The notes under the pieces are model-generated. The model had not been told where the DNA came from, made no database searches, and worked only from the letters and a program-made list of their open reading frames with translations. Position numbers and translations under genes: made by a program. This document shows positions 11,101 to 23,555 of a stretch of DNA of 64,000 bases, piece after piece (positions within the stretch are counted from its first letter, which is position 1; each line of letters starts with the position of its first letter). The DNA comes from Agelas oroides (Eukaryota; Porifera; Demospongiae; Agelasida; Agelasidae). The DNA lies in assembly GCA_949130485.1 (NCBI GenBank), contig OX422184.1:18647824-18711823 (forward strand), read 5' to 3'.

Positions 11101-11806
11101 TTACCAGTATATTATCCTCCGAATCCAAACTCATCACTGTTGGAACCTCCGACCCAAATTGCAGGAAACCTAGAGCACCACCTGCAAGACTGGCAGAAGA
11201 TAACCAACGATCCATGGGTACTGGAGGCAATCCTAGGTTACAGGATACAGTTTGCATCATCCCCACCCATCCAACAGAGAGTCCCCAGACCCCGCTTTAT
11301 GACACAGGAAAAGGAAAAGGCTCCTCAGCAGAAAGTGGAGAGTCTAATGATAAAAGGGGCCATCAAGGAGACGAGGCTTCAAGGGGGCTTCATCAGCAAT
11401 GTACACATAGTTCCAAAGAAAGAAGGGGGGTGGAGACCAATCATAGATCTCAGGATCTTGAACAGCTTTGTCATTCCCCAACATTCCAAGATGGAGGGGC
11501 TCCAGATGTTGAAGGAAGTGTTGGAACAAAACCATTGGATGGGAAAAGTCGACTTAAAGGATGCCTATCTTACAGTTCCAATTCACCACAGCCACACGGG
11601 TTACCTGAAATTTTTCTGGAAGGAAAAGGCTTACAAGTTTGTATGCCTTCCATTCAGACTAGCATCAGCTCCCAGAACATTCACAAAGATCCTAAAGCCA
11701 GTAGACAATTTCCTGAGGAGTCAAGGAGTGAAGATGTTAGTATACATCGACGATATTTTGGTAGCTAACAGCAGACACAAAAGAAAGTCTCAAACAGTTA
11801 CGACTA
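10915..11806 (+). pseudogene. DIRS reverse transcriptase, truncated by frameshift
   Basis: The frame from 10915 carries the RT motifs in order: GGFISNVHIVPKK, WRPIIDLR, KVDLKDAYL, FKxxCLPFRLASAPRTF-like text, and the catalytic LVYIDDILV (YIDD codons 11743-11754). The frame then shifts just after ANSRHK, and the thumb continues in another frame from 11807. Confidence 0.85.
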
Positions 11807-12990
11807 GTGATTTCAACCCTAACAGCACTAGGGTTTGCTCTAAATACCAAGAAGTGCATACTAGAACCCACTCAACAAATAGAGTTTTTGGGTATGATGA
11901 TAGACTCAAATGAAAATCTATCTACCAAAGGTAAAGATGGAGAAAATCATAAAGGAATGCAGGTATGCCCTGCACCACAGCCTCACGGACAGACAGATGT
12001 CACATCTAATCGGACTTCTGATATCATCACACCCAGCTGTTCACACAGCACCCCTTCACATCAGAGCTCTACAAAGAGCAAAGATCCAGGCTCTAGGACA
12101 TGGATCATAAATTCAGAGGTGATTATGGAGTTGGATCAGATGAAAGACCTGCAGTGGTGGATACAACAAATGGAAGCAGCTCATGGTCGTCCCATTGTTC
12201 CAACTTACCCACAAATAGCCCTCACCTCCGACGCATCCAAAACAGGATGGGGAGCATCATGTCTACCCAAAAGAACAGGAGGAAGATGGACACCAGTGGA
12301 ATCTAGTCTACATATCAATGTATTGGAACTTACAGCAGCTTGGTTTGCCCTGAAGAGCTTTGAGAGTTTGGTATCCGGCAAGCATGTTCTGATCCAAATG
12401 GACAATCGAACTGCGGTGACTTATTTGAACAAGATGGGAGGTACTCATGCAAAGGACTGTCAGACTTAGCCCTGCAGATATGGCAGTGGAGTCTGGAGAG
12501 AAACATAGTGATAACAGCAGAATACTTACCCGGGAAAGAAAATGTGATAGCAGATCAGGAATCACGCCATCACTGAGATTCCAGTGACTGGAAATTCGAC
12601 ACACAGATATTCAGTCACCTAGCACTGAGATGGGGACCATTCAGTGTCGATCTATTTGCAGCGAGACACAACAAACAGATCCCAACATATTTCAGCTGGA
12701 AGGCAGATCCAGCAGCAGCAGCAGTGAACGCAATGGTACAAGATTGGGGAGCACTAACCCCACGTGCTTTTCCCCCATTCATTCTGATCGGCAGAGTGCT
12801 GCTGAAAATGAAGCAGGATCAAGTGTCGGAAGCATGTTTGATCACACCACTGTGGAGAGCACAGCCATGGTTTCCTTTAGTACTGGAAATGTCCATTGAT
12901 TTCCCAGTGCTGATTCCGATGAAGGAAGACATGTTAACGGACCCAGATCAAAATCCCCACTCACTGGTACTCAGTGGTTGTATCCAATAA
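11807..12990 (+). pseudogene. DIRS RT thumb, RNase H and following conserved region
   Basis: The frame 11807-12469 contains the RT connection (GFALNTKKC, EFLGM) and RNase H acidic residues in LTSDASKTGWG (Asp codon 12230), NVLELTA (Glu near 12326) and QMDNRTAV (Asp 12401). After a stop, the frame 12724-12990 continues with DLFAARHNKQIP and FPPFILIGRVLLKMK, a region found after RNase H in DIRS polyproteins. At least two frame disruptions are present. Confidence 0.75.
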
Positions 12991-14019
12991 GTCACTTGGA
13001 GAGTGTCAGGTATACTCTCGAAAGCCAAGGAATTTCAGAGAAGGATACAAGCATCATTCTCTCCTCATGGAGGAAAGGAACAGAAGCAAGTTACACATCT
13101 GCATGGCACCAGTGGAACTGCTGGTGCAATCAAAGGAATTATAATCCCGTTTCAGCACCTGTAGAAGCAGTACTTGAGTTTCTAACAGAAAAATTCCACA
13201 AGGGTAAACAGTATAGCATGCTTCTTATCGTTCCTCAATTTCCATGACACACATGGGAGTTAAGGGTATTCCAGTGGGAAAATTGCCAATAGTGTCTAGA
13301 TTTATGAAAGGTATTTTCAATCTGAGACTGACTACCTTGCCCATGTTACACTTCGTCATGGGATGTATCAGCTGTTTTAGAGTTCATTAGTGCTCAGGGA
13401 GAAAATGAATCACTTTCATTAAAGCAGGTTACCCTCAAATTAACCATGCTTATGGCACTGACAAGTGCAGGAAGGTCAAGTGACATTCATGGCTTAGATT
13501 ACTCCTCAAGGAGTAGAATTCACAATTGCAAAACTCACAACGACTAGAAAGTCCGGACCTCCCAAACAAATTCTGTTTTCCAGCTTTTCAGTCATACAGG
13601 GTGTTGTGTCCCATAGCTTGCCTATGCTACTACGAGAAAATAACAGAATAATTGAGAGATACAGGAATGAGCACAAATCCCCTCTTTATTGCCCACTGTA
13701 AGCCACATAAGCCAGTTACATCATCGACAATAGCAAGATGGTCAAAAGAACCATGAAGGGACCAGGAATTGACACCAGTACTTTTAACGCACATTCATGC
13801 AGAGGTGCAGCAGCATCAGCTGCAAAGGATCACGGCGTTGCAGTGGCAGATATTATGAAGACTGCTGATTGGTCCCGAGAAACTACTTTTACTCACTACT
13901 ATTATAGGGCAGATAAAGAGAACTATTTGGGCCAAACGGTTTTGGGACAGAAGAAGGTACATGTTATAATGTACTATACTACTTCAAACATACACTGTTA
14001 TATGCGAAGCCTGTCGTGA
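12978..14019 (+). pseudogene. DIRS tyrosine recombinase, frameshifted
   Basis: The N-terminal SAM-like region (12978-13247, containing SYTSAWHQWNCWC) is followed by broken frames. All the catalytic landmarks remain readable: LTSAGRSSDIHGLD with the first Arg (codon 13473-13475), HSCRG with His 13792 and Arg 13801, and HYYYR with the nucleophilic Tyr at about 13897-13905. Stops between 13240 and 13740 show that it is dead. Confidence 0.8.
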
Positions 14020-14103
14020 CATGGAATTGAAAGTCTCACCAGGGCCGTAGGCCTGCCAGTGAGACTATAATTCCATTAGCGACAAGGCAAGCATATAACA
14101 GTC
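13992..14103. repeat. 112-bp hairpin near the DIRS 3' end
   Basis: acactgttatatgc at the left and gcatataacagt at the right are inverted. The middle blocks ggaattgaaagtctcac / gtgagactataattcc and ccgtaggcctg are also complementary. A reverse copy of its right three-quarters, lacking about 10 nt, lies at 14365-14435. Confidence 0.75.
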
Positions 14104-14364
14104 CAATCCCACCCAACTACCCGACCCTGTTCTGAACAGGAAATTGTTATTTTTGCAGGATACTGAGAGCTAGAAAGATATTTCCAAGTCTCATGCTTAG
14201 TCTGATATTGTGATTATAAAAATTTTATGTGCAACATGTTTAGTCTTATAGTACTGGCAAAAAAAAAAAGACGCCAAGGTACCGTGCGCATGAGCACTGG
14301 TATATGGGCAGAGTTGAAAAGTTTTGCTGGCTGACCACGATTCCGGAATGCAATCAGGCCAAAT

Positions 14365-14435
14365 ACACTGTTATATGCTTGCCTTGTCGCTAATGGAATT
14401 AGGCAGGCCTACGGCCCTGGTGAGACTTTCAATTA
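14365..14435. repeat. Inverted partial copy of the DIRS-end hairpin
   Basis: This is the reverse complement of about 14023-14103, missing the tagtctcact block. The pair could be the inverted terminal repeat and internal complementary region of the DIRS element, or two foldback elements. Confidence 0.6.
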
Positions 14436-14554
14436 ACCAGAACCAAGTAAGCAGAATTACATGCTACAAATCATTGAAAGTCATAAGCAAAAAGAGAAAG
14501 GTCATGCATATCTAAACACTACAACATTGTCAGCAAGTCTTGTGTACACTGAAG

Positions 14555-16307
14555 TTACTCAGCTTCAGCATACTTATTTTTATAGTCATATACAAAGTTT
14601 CCATCATAGGCAGAGCCATATTCAGCACTACCATAGTCAGCACTACCATAGTTAGGGGAAGGTTTAGGAGAAGTCCCTGGAGACAATCGAGGGGGAGAGC
14701 TTGGATCTGGTAGAGGGGTAGCATTTGGAACAGCTGAATGGAAAGTATTTGAGAAAGGTAGAGAAGTAGGAGTTGGGGCAAGTGATTGAGGAGTACTTGT
14801 GAGGAGTGAAATGGTTGTAGTTGGTGAGGGGCAGATTAGATAATCATCACTGCCACAGCTGCTATAAAGTGAAGACAAGGGACGACTTGGCAAGTTCCAT
14901 GTCTTGGAAAATGGATCCCATCGATGTCTGGAGCCCCATTCGATCCCACAGGGGAAACTCTGTATATATAGGGATGATATGACACAGTATTCATAGAGCT
15001 AACTTGTGAATAACATATAGCTAACTCCATTTACTGACAATTGGATTTTTTATTACTGTGCTATAACTTACGATTTTCATGTTCCATACTTTTTCCTGCA
15101 AATCTTGACCCGACGTAACTTACATAACTCATGCAAAACATTTTTTCTATCATAAGTAGTAAATGTGTCAATGAGATTAACATTGACTTACAAAACTTCC
15201 ACCCCATGGTAGAGCTTGTACAGCTGTGCTACTAAAGGATATGACTTACAGTTGTCACACTCCATACTTTCTTCCTGCACATCTTGACTCGACGTATCTG
15301 ATACCAGGCTTCCAGGTTTATTCTGTTGTTTGGCCATCCGTCGTATACACCAATGCAGACCCGAGCTCTTGGTGGTCCAGCTACGCAACTGGCACACAGC
15401 CTTCCTTCTCCACTACACACAATTCGATATTCCAAAGTAATACTTACTGACACTCCACCTCTTGCTAAACTCTGTAGAATGGGAGTACAAAAGGAAGAGA
15501 AGGTGTGATATTAGATCTGATTGGCACATATAGCTGTCAGTCTTATATAGTTATACAGCCATACTACACAAGTGGAACACAGCTCCCCTGGCACACAGCC
15601 ATACTCAAACCATACTGCATGTTAGTTCCATAGAGTTCACACAACACAGGATCGCTCACCAGTAGGTTGCCTGTAACACCACCTTCAACTGTGAAAGTCA
15701 AACGTGGACCAACTTCTACCAAGGCACAAAGACAGGTTGAATTGCCACAAAGCTCAGCTCGAAAGTCCATGTGACCTTTCACATAAGGTTGCAGATAGAG
15801 TGTTAGAGTTCCGACATAAACGAAAATGCTATATGACACACCGGGCAGATTATATCTCGGTGAGGATACGGTTCTCGAAAAATTAGTACAGTAAGTTGCA
15901 TTAATGTTATTGGTGCAAGACCAATCAACAAGTACATTACTGTTTAATTTGAAGTACAGCTTAGCTTGCAGTCGGCTGTCTGTTTTCTCTAGCAATGCTT
16001 CTGCATGCAGTATGGTCCATGACCAACGAAGCAAGTTTGCCTTTGCAATGGCTTTGCCAAATGCCTTCAGGTTTGGGCAAGTAGGATGGTGTCCTATAAA
16101 CAATCCAGCACCAATTGTAAGGTTTGCTTTATCAATTCCAAGTGTTTTGCCCCAAATGTATGCCGTGTGATTGGGATAGTTCTAACCCAAAGATTGGAAA
16201 ATTCGTAAGCAATTTGTGATAAATAATATTATACAAATCAGCTAATTAAAGTGATATATGGAGCTCATTGGCACAAGTTTTCTAATTCATTTGTTTTAAA
16301 CCACAAG

Positions 16308-16344
<37 letters not shown>

Positions 16345-19300
16345 AAAAACTGAGGACTTCAGACCTTCACACTCCTATATCACAGAAAGCCTCACCAATA
16401 AGTTGCCTCTAACACCACCTTCAACTGTGAACGTCAAACGTGGACCGATTCCAGCAAAGGCACGGAGTCTTCTTAAATTGACACAAAGCTCAGTTCGAAA
16501 GTCAAGATGAGCTTGGACATGAGGTTGCAGGTAGAGTGATAGAGTTCCAACATAAATGAAAATGCTGTATGATACACTACTCAGACTATATCTTCGTGAG
16601 GAATATAAGGTTCTTGATGGAGTAGGAGTACAGGTTGCTCTAGACCGATCAATGAGTACATTATTAAGCAATTTGAAGTACACCTTAGCACGCACTTGGG
16701 TGTTTGTTTTCTCCAACAACACTTCAGCATGCAGTATATTCCATGACCAACGAAGTAAATTTGCTCGTGCAATGGCTTTGCCAAATGCCTTCAGGTTTGG
16801 ACAAGTTGGATGATATCCCACAAAGAATCCAGCACCAACTTTAATGTTTGCCTGGCTAATTCCAAGTGTTTTGCCCCAAATGTAAGCTCTGTGATTGGGA
16901 TAGTTTCGAACATCAGCAGCACGGCTACCTTGTGAAGCAACAATGTCATAATCTGAATTTGATGCATCCCAATCTGTTCCTCGTCGACCTCTGATTGAAT
17001 TCTTCACATCTTCAAGGGCGTCAACTAACCCTTCTGACTCTGGAGTCTCAAAGGTTTCCACAAATGAGAGAACAAGCTCTGCTAACTCTACATCTCCAAG
17101 TTGCACAGCAGAGGCTACTAGTGTTGTCTGGAGCTCCATTGATGGTGTGTAATCTATATCCCTTTCCTCCAAGTATTTGGCTCCATCACTAAGTGTTTCT
17201 GCAATGGCTACTACATGCTCATAGCTCGTAGGCATGGTCTGAAGTATGGAGTACAGTGTCTCCTCCACAAGTGGATCGTTAATGAGCTTTCGCATTGCAC
17301 TGATGGAGACAAGCTGAACTTCAAGGTCACTGTGGTTATGAAAGGAGATGATAGTGTCCAACGCAAAGGGAGACCCGGTGTTTCCGAGTGCATGGATATA
17401 GTGAACCATTGTCATCACTGATCTTGGAGCATCTTCCAGTCTGTTGAGAAGAAATTGAACAACTCTCTGCTCACTTTCCACTGTTGTGTCAGAGGCCAGT
17501 GCACCATAGGCCAGAAGCAGTGGATCAAGATGATTGTCAGTTGAGATAATAACTTGTTCCAGCTCAGTAAGCATACTGGGGCTTGCATGATGAATGAAGG
17601 CAATGAAAGATACTATATTTGTCCGCTCACTCTCAGTAGATGCACGTTGAAAAGCTTTGATAATGGCCTGACATTGAGAAGAGCAGAAACTTCGAGTGAA
17701 TATATGACAATTAGAATGCTGATATGCATGCACAGATACAATTATTGTGCACATATATAGTGAATACCTTGTATTCCCACCAAATTTATGTATATCCTAT
17801 CGTTATGGTAGTTGCGTACTCACCTTTTGTGACTTGTAGCTACCTTCTGCACTTAACAGTGAGTACAGAAGATTTCGCATTGATATATCAACTGGCTCCA
17901 TAGAATTTTGTATCTAGGTAGAAAGATAGCACCACTTTAAGCTACATAACTATAATATCTGTGTTTATTGAAGTACGTATGCTTAACACTACTTTTGTAC
18001 TTTTACTTTTATAACTACACATACCCCAAGATATTGCCTGGACTTACAGTGATCTGAAAGTTTAGTGCTATAGTTTACTTTAGCTTTTGGTGGTCTCAGG
18101 ACTGTACTTAGCTAGATGCGTACTAAACTGTGCACACGCAGGACCACTTTTTCATGCTGATTGGTTTATTTCTAGGTTAAGTGCACCATGGCATTACTAG
18201 ATATGCAGATACAGATTGGACATTCATTGTTTCCACTGGCCTGCGTATTATATTATTCTGATTGTAGATCTTACTGTAGTCAAGAAGTCTATGACTGCAT
18301 CAACTGCAGGTGTGAATCCAGGCAGTGTTCCAAACTCGTACTCTAACATGAGAAGTCGCTCAAGCTGGTCACCTGTAATTAGGATATAGCCCAATAGCTA
18401 TATTGTGCACAGCAGGTCTTAAAAATTTATAGGATTTTGAAAACATACTAAGTTTATTGTTGTCGGGGTTAGATTGCAGTTTCTCCAAAACATGTGGAAT
18501 TGATGGCATAGCTTCCCGAAGGTCTTCCATCTCTGCCTTGGCAAGAGAACCTGCATAGACAAAACATGAGCATTATGATTTAAAAGTCATTCGAAGTGAG
18601 AAGAGTTACAGTAAGCTATACACAAGCATGTCTGAAAATAAAGAGTTACCTTTATCAATGACAACTTCAAGAGAACCTCTTATCATTGGCTTCCTGGCAC
18701 TCCTTCTCCCTCGTTTAGCAGTTGATGGCACTGTGTAGCAGCGCAACAGGTCAAGAACATATGAACCATTGGCAGAAAGTAGTTCATCATTTAGTGGACC
18801 CTCTTGCAGAGTTGTGCGCCTGCCTGTGAACTTCTGTTTAGAATTTGCCATTTTGACAGTTGTTGATCCTGAAGAGTGGTAAAGGTGTCCAGAGTGATAC
18901 TCAATGTCTTCTTCTTTCTCTAGCTTCACATCCTTCATACGGGCCCCAGTTGAATACTTTTTGACATCTTCACTAGAGATAGTGCGATGCATCTTGACTG
19001 AGCTATCATTTCCTGTAGTCTCATACCTGCAAGAGAGAATGTCAGGCAACAGAATATTATTTTGCAATCCCACTTCATTGATGGAGTTGTTTTCATGACA
19101 TGATCATACATATAATCATCATTTATTAAAATTACCGGTAGTGTGCCACATGCAGTGATTGAGGATCTTCCTCCTCCTCCTCCTCCTGGTTCTGGAAGTT
19201 TGCCTGGAAGGCAGCAGCAATGCTCTTCTTCAGGTTCACTCCCTCAGGGTTGCTGTCCATTTCATAGTAAATCTCCACCACACGTCCATTTTCTGCTTGC

Positions 19301-20599
19301 ACAAAGCAAAACTGACCAGAGGAAAGGTTGGTCATCAGAGCCTGCTGTTGTTGAACACTGTATGTGTTAGTTGGAAGAAAGGTAATTACTGCCATGGTAG
19401 CTACAAGGATATAGCTAACTACATCATCTTGTGAATAAGGATAATGTGCATGAAAACAATGAAATTGATCAGGAATCAGAGTACTTACTCCATGTTATCA
19501 TCACTGAAAGGAGAGCCGAATAAAACCACATCTTTCACAGTCAGACAGTACTCAGTTGCCTCTGTTTGGTTGAATGTCCCAACTGGATGGATGAAACAAA
19601 AATCACAGTGAGGGAAGTATCTGCATATGCTATAAACACTCGCTCGGTTGCTGGTTGCATGTATGTGCATGTTGAGATGAGGTTGTGGCTTGTGACGAAC
19701 AGTCAGTCGAGCTGGGGCCAGCTTTGCCAATTTGGATGAAGTTCACAAGTCTAATTATAGGTGAGCTTTCAAGTTGGTGAGCGGAGAGAATGATGGCTGA
19801 GCAAAGCTTGGGCGTAATGGGAAGGGGCATTGTTTCACACTGAGGATGCGTTAGTTACTTCATTACACTATAGATAATCATAGCTACTTAACTACATTCA
19901 TGTTTACACTGGTGTATAGCTACGTAGGAGTAGACATCATCGAGCAAAAGTAAACACTAGCCAAATAATAATAGGATTTAACTGCACCAAAAGTTTCGAC
20001 TGTCCTCATCCATGATATTCATGCATTAAGGTTTATTCTGTTGTTTACCAGAGTAACAATCCACTCTGACAATGGCGGACAGTGTGTAGTTCTGAAGCAA
20101 GTCTCCCTGAAAGAACTGCTGACTGGCGGTGAACTTGTACCTGCAGACACTGGTGTCCTAAAATGAGGATTTGATTTCAGTTAACAAAACATAATTATTT
20201 TACTGTGTACAGAACTTGTATAAAGGAAAAAAATTTTCTCACATAAACTCTACTGTAAAAGTAGTAAACATGCAGCGACTTACGCCACACTAGCATATAA
20301 TGACATAATACAACAAGGATTACCTCAACTAAAATAACAACTACAGCTGCCAATTCGAGGAGCAGCAATGAAAGAAACATTAGTCTCGCGGGCCAGACTC
20401 TCACGTCTGGGCTGAGAGACTAAAGAAACATCTCCCAGTTTTCTGCAAGAGCTTTAGCTGATTAGAAAGAAAATATTTTGCAAACTAGAACATTTATTAT
20501 TACCTCGCATTGACCGCTTTCCACGTATCCACCTTGCACCAATGCTGACTCGAACAGCACGGCGAGCAGCGAAAGCGCGAACAGTTTTGCAAATTTCAT
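14555..20599 (-). CDS. Large lipid transfer protein-like (Vitellogenin_N), copy B, 1202 aa
   Basis: Twelve exons with GT-AG ends and agreeing phases: 20599-20504, 20157-20049, 19582-19489, 19357-19136, 19026-18650, 18550-18449, 18372-18275, 17913-17824, 17667-16396, 16181-15660, 15471-15250 and 14959-14555 (3609 nt). Exon 1 encodes the signal peptide MKFAKLFALSLLAVLFES. Exons 2-7 are the N-terminal beta-barrel of Vitellogenin_N. Exons 8-9 are its helical domain, with IHALGNTGSPFALDTI. Furin-like RGRR sites occur in exons 5 and 9. The Cys-rich C-terminal region has no family name that I recognise. Two features are special. The 3' part of exon 9 is repeated as a separate in-frame exon (16181-15660). 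The last exon is longer than in C and D (135 codons including the stop, against 81), rich in Ser/Pro/Thr, and ends in YGSADYGSAEYGSAYDG. There is no von Willebrand D domain, and the other copies are close to MTP in length. A secreted lipid carrier is inferred. Confidence 0.85.
15069..15124 (-). pseudogene. Relic duplicate of the 3' end of LLTP-B exon 10
   Basis: The sequence resembles the end of exon 10 and its splice donor (15243-15300): both share cttac, ccatacttt, ttcctgca, atcttgac and cgacgta in order. It lies in intron 10 and is too short and diverged to be used. Confidence 0.55.
15660..16181 (-). CDS. Duplicated exon 9b of LLTP-B (174 codons, in frame)
   Basis: It repeats the last part of exon 9 from NYPNH through the FTVEGG motif to the GTGAGC donor. 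It has its own acceptor (ttgggttag) and begins and ends in phase 0, so it adds 174 residues without changing the frame. Its sequence has diverged from the parent (GIDKANLTIGAG against GISQANIKVGAG), so the duplication is not new. C and D have only one copy, and in the equivalent intron they carry a transposon. Confidence 0.85.
16311..16350. repeat. (CA)n microsatellite with A tract
   Basis: About 15 CA units are followed by nine A, inside the intron between exons 9 and 9b of LLTP-B. Confidence 0.9.
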
Positions 20600-20651
20600 A
20601 GTGATGCAGATCGTGCTCACAGCCTGCAATGGGTCAAGAAGCACTGAGGCC

Positions 20652-20705
20652 CCTTTTATAGCTCACTGTAAGCCTGCGCAGTAAGCACATCCTATCAGGT
20701 TATCT
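20652..20705 (-). promoter_or_regulatory. Core promoter of LLTP-B: TATA box and GATA motifs
   Basis: Minus-strand TATAAAAGG (20660-20652) lies 53 bp upstream of the ATG at 20599. AGATAA (20705-20700) and TGATAG (20697-20692) lie about 35-45 bp further upstream. The arrangement matches LLTP-C and LLTP-D. Confidence 0.6.
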
Positions 20706-23555
20706 TTACAAACATGTAAGTTCAAATATTATCTGTGTAGTCAAACTGAAAGTATTAATGCACCCGATATATTTTCCACCAAAATTTACAACTAACTATT
20801 AGAGGTTACAATAACTTTTTCTACACCTTCATTACATTTCCTACTTTTTGATGACAAAATCATCACAGCGAATACTAATAGGTTATCCCAAAATAGATTC
20901 ACACTCGAAAATACTAAAGGTTAGCTATGTCTACAGGTCACAGCTGTGAACAATAAACGATACGTCACTTTCATTTCGTAATGGAATCTACTGTGGCTAT
21001 GACGTTTCACATCACCTCATAAATGACCTTTGTACCCAACCGAAGGGGGAAGTCACTGAAAATAGCTGGAAGTTGACTACGCGTCATATGTAGGACAAGC
21101 TGTTGGTTCGAGAAGTGATTCCTCGAGCTCCGTATCTAATTTTTGTTTGACTGTGGCGGACTGTTTTATACTTGGATGAGCAGCTGGCATGGCTGACATC
21201 TGCTGTGGATAGTCTTGTCCTCAGACCCCACTCCGTATACTTTGTAGATCCATCAAATACTTACAGGCTTAGAAATCCTCCAGCTTGTTTGTGAGCTATA
21301 AAGGTAGCCGAGACAGACTGCTCAATTAAACAAATTAGTTAACTAGGTATCTACAGGTTTTATGGTTATAGGTCACATGCAGTTTCACTTGTTCAGTAAA
21401 AGTGAAGTCTATCTACTGCTGAGTTTGTACAAAAGCTGATCATGAGCTCTGGACTGGAGACATGGACTTGACTATGGACTATATTTGGAGTGAGTTTTGG
21501 GCTAATGTGGAGCTTGACGTATGGTCTGAGTGGTTATGTACTGCTAGTGGCAAAGTCATGCAGGTATACTGTACATGCAGAACTATATACATTGACTATG
21601 ACTCAGCTTGCACTCCAAATGATTGCATTGTAGCCTTATTAGGTTAACCTGTGAAATTGAATGGAATGCAATCAACCTCACAACCGGAAATAAGAACTAA
21701 GTGTCAGGAAAGACAAACGAAGTGCTACATTGTGCTCCACCCCTGAGGGCTTCTGGACCAACCCACTTATATTAGTAGGGGAAGCCCCAACCCAACCACA
21801 GACCGCTTGTAGCGCCCATTAGCCCCCATGCCTTCCAAATTGCTGGGGAGAACTCTAATCATATTGTTACTATTGTGAGTTACATGTTCTAGTAATATAA
21901 CTGTTAAGAGCTGCAACTTCATCTCATCTCCTGATTTGAGGTGTAACTATGAGTGTATGTGCTGCTCATACATACAAGCAGTGCAGGTATCAATAGCACG
22001 ACAAGGTAACAGTTTCTACTAAATTTGAAGGTCAACACGAATAACTGAGTGGGAGAAATTCTAACGCCCATTTTATCGTTATACGTAGTCCAAGTCGAGA
22101 TCAAGTAGAGGCTATTTTTGTTAGGCCTGTTCTATAGATGTAAGCATAAAGGCATACCTACCTGGATGCATGTGCTAGAACAATTAGCCTCATTCCCAAG
22201 GCCAGATTGTGATCTTGTCACAGCTTAGACGTGAGGCTATGTATGAACAATCAATGAACCACATCTCCCAGAAACAAAAGGCACACCTAGATATTATGCA
22301 CAGTCACACAGGTAGTGAAGGTTGTGGTCAGCACAAAAGCATATGTCCGTATAGCACTTTCAATACTTGTGTTATGTGAGTCAGCCATTTCCTTCACTGG
22401 GTAAATCATGATCACCACGATCTCTAGAGCACTTACTAACGTGTTTACTCTCATAGCATAAACAATCAGTAAACCACATTTTTTGTTAAAAACGTCAAAA
22501 GCAATAATGCAAGCTAGTGTTTTGTAGTCTAAAAGATACGTTGGGTACTTATAAGTCATTTATAAATGAAGCACAATGCATCCTTGTAGGTAGAGTCTAT
22601 AACATAATTTACATTGTCAAACTATATTACTATTTTGATTACCTTACTATGCCTACACTTGCTATATACTACACAGCTTATTATTATAGCAGCTGATACA
22701 AACTAGAATACCACTACTACAAACTTCATCTGGGGTGAGGGTACTACACAACTAAGCTGACCTACTTTCTGCAAGGTACGCAAGACAACCAATACAACTA
22801 TAACTTTAACAGAGTTGCTACCACTACAGACTCACTATCTAACTCAGTTCGTTATAAGTTCCTCTACAAAACATAAACAACTACTGTATATTGTAAAATG
22901 TTATGTAGTCCCGTCAAAGGTGACTTGCGTCACTTTCTTTGACATCAACATCTTCAGTCTGTTTACATGCCAAGTCTGATTTTTCTAAAGAGAACAAACA
23001 TTACATTTGCATAATACAAAATGGTGGTGTTACTAAGTACTCACAAGGCATAAGTGGACGTGCTACAATGAGATTGTATTCTGCTACTGCTGCTATTTGC
23101 TATATCATGCCTAAGCATGAGGCACTCAACTGCTATCTGGTCCCATGCCTTGTGCTTATAAATCAGTTATACCCAAATGCATGGGCATGATTTGAATCAT
23201 GCATTTAATGTGCATTCCTAGGTGGTTTAGCCATGGAAAAGTGAATACAGCTGGCCACTGCAGTTTGTTGAATGGACATGATCTGAATCATTAGTGTGCA
23301 TTGCTAGGTTGTACAGCTAGAGAGTTGTTTAGCCATGAGAATTTGAGTACAGCTAGCCACTGTAGTTTTTTAGCTGCCCTTTAATGTTTTTCCACTCACT
23401 GGGTATAAGGAGGCTAAGCTAACTTGTTACTAGCCAGTTTCGTGCATTGGTGTTGGGAAAAAATGAAACACAGTTGATCTCATTATCCCCACTCAAGAAT
23501 ATACTTTTGAAGGTGGGGCTAGTAATGCTTGCTTCCACTCGTGAATGAGCCCCTT
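20706..23555. other. Upstream flank of LLTP-B, duplicated upstream of LLTP-C
   Basis: No gene was found. The region is collinear with about 32440-36600, with shared text such as ctgttaagag(c/t)tgcaacttcatc, tacctggatgcatgtgct and tgtcaaagcaataatgc-like blocks. It contains a short AGCCTCATTCCC foldback at about 22189-22238 that is present in both copies. The short open frames here are not conserved as protein between the copies. Confidence 0.6.

Larger units (their letters stand above)
9480..14435 (+). mobile_element. DIRS-like tyrosine-recombinase retrotransposon, decayed
   Basis: Gag-like, reverse transcriptase, RNase H and tyrosine recombinase regions follow in that order on the plus strand. 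Using a tyrosine recombinase in place of a DDE integrase defines the DIRS order. The frame is broken many times, so the copy is not autonomous. At the right end a 112-bp hairpin (13992-14103) and an inverted partial copy (14365-14435) are probably its terminal or internal complementary repeats. I found no matching left terminal repeat, so the left limit is approximate. Confidence 0.8.
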
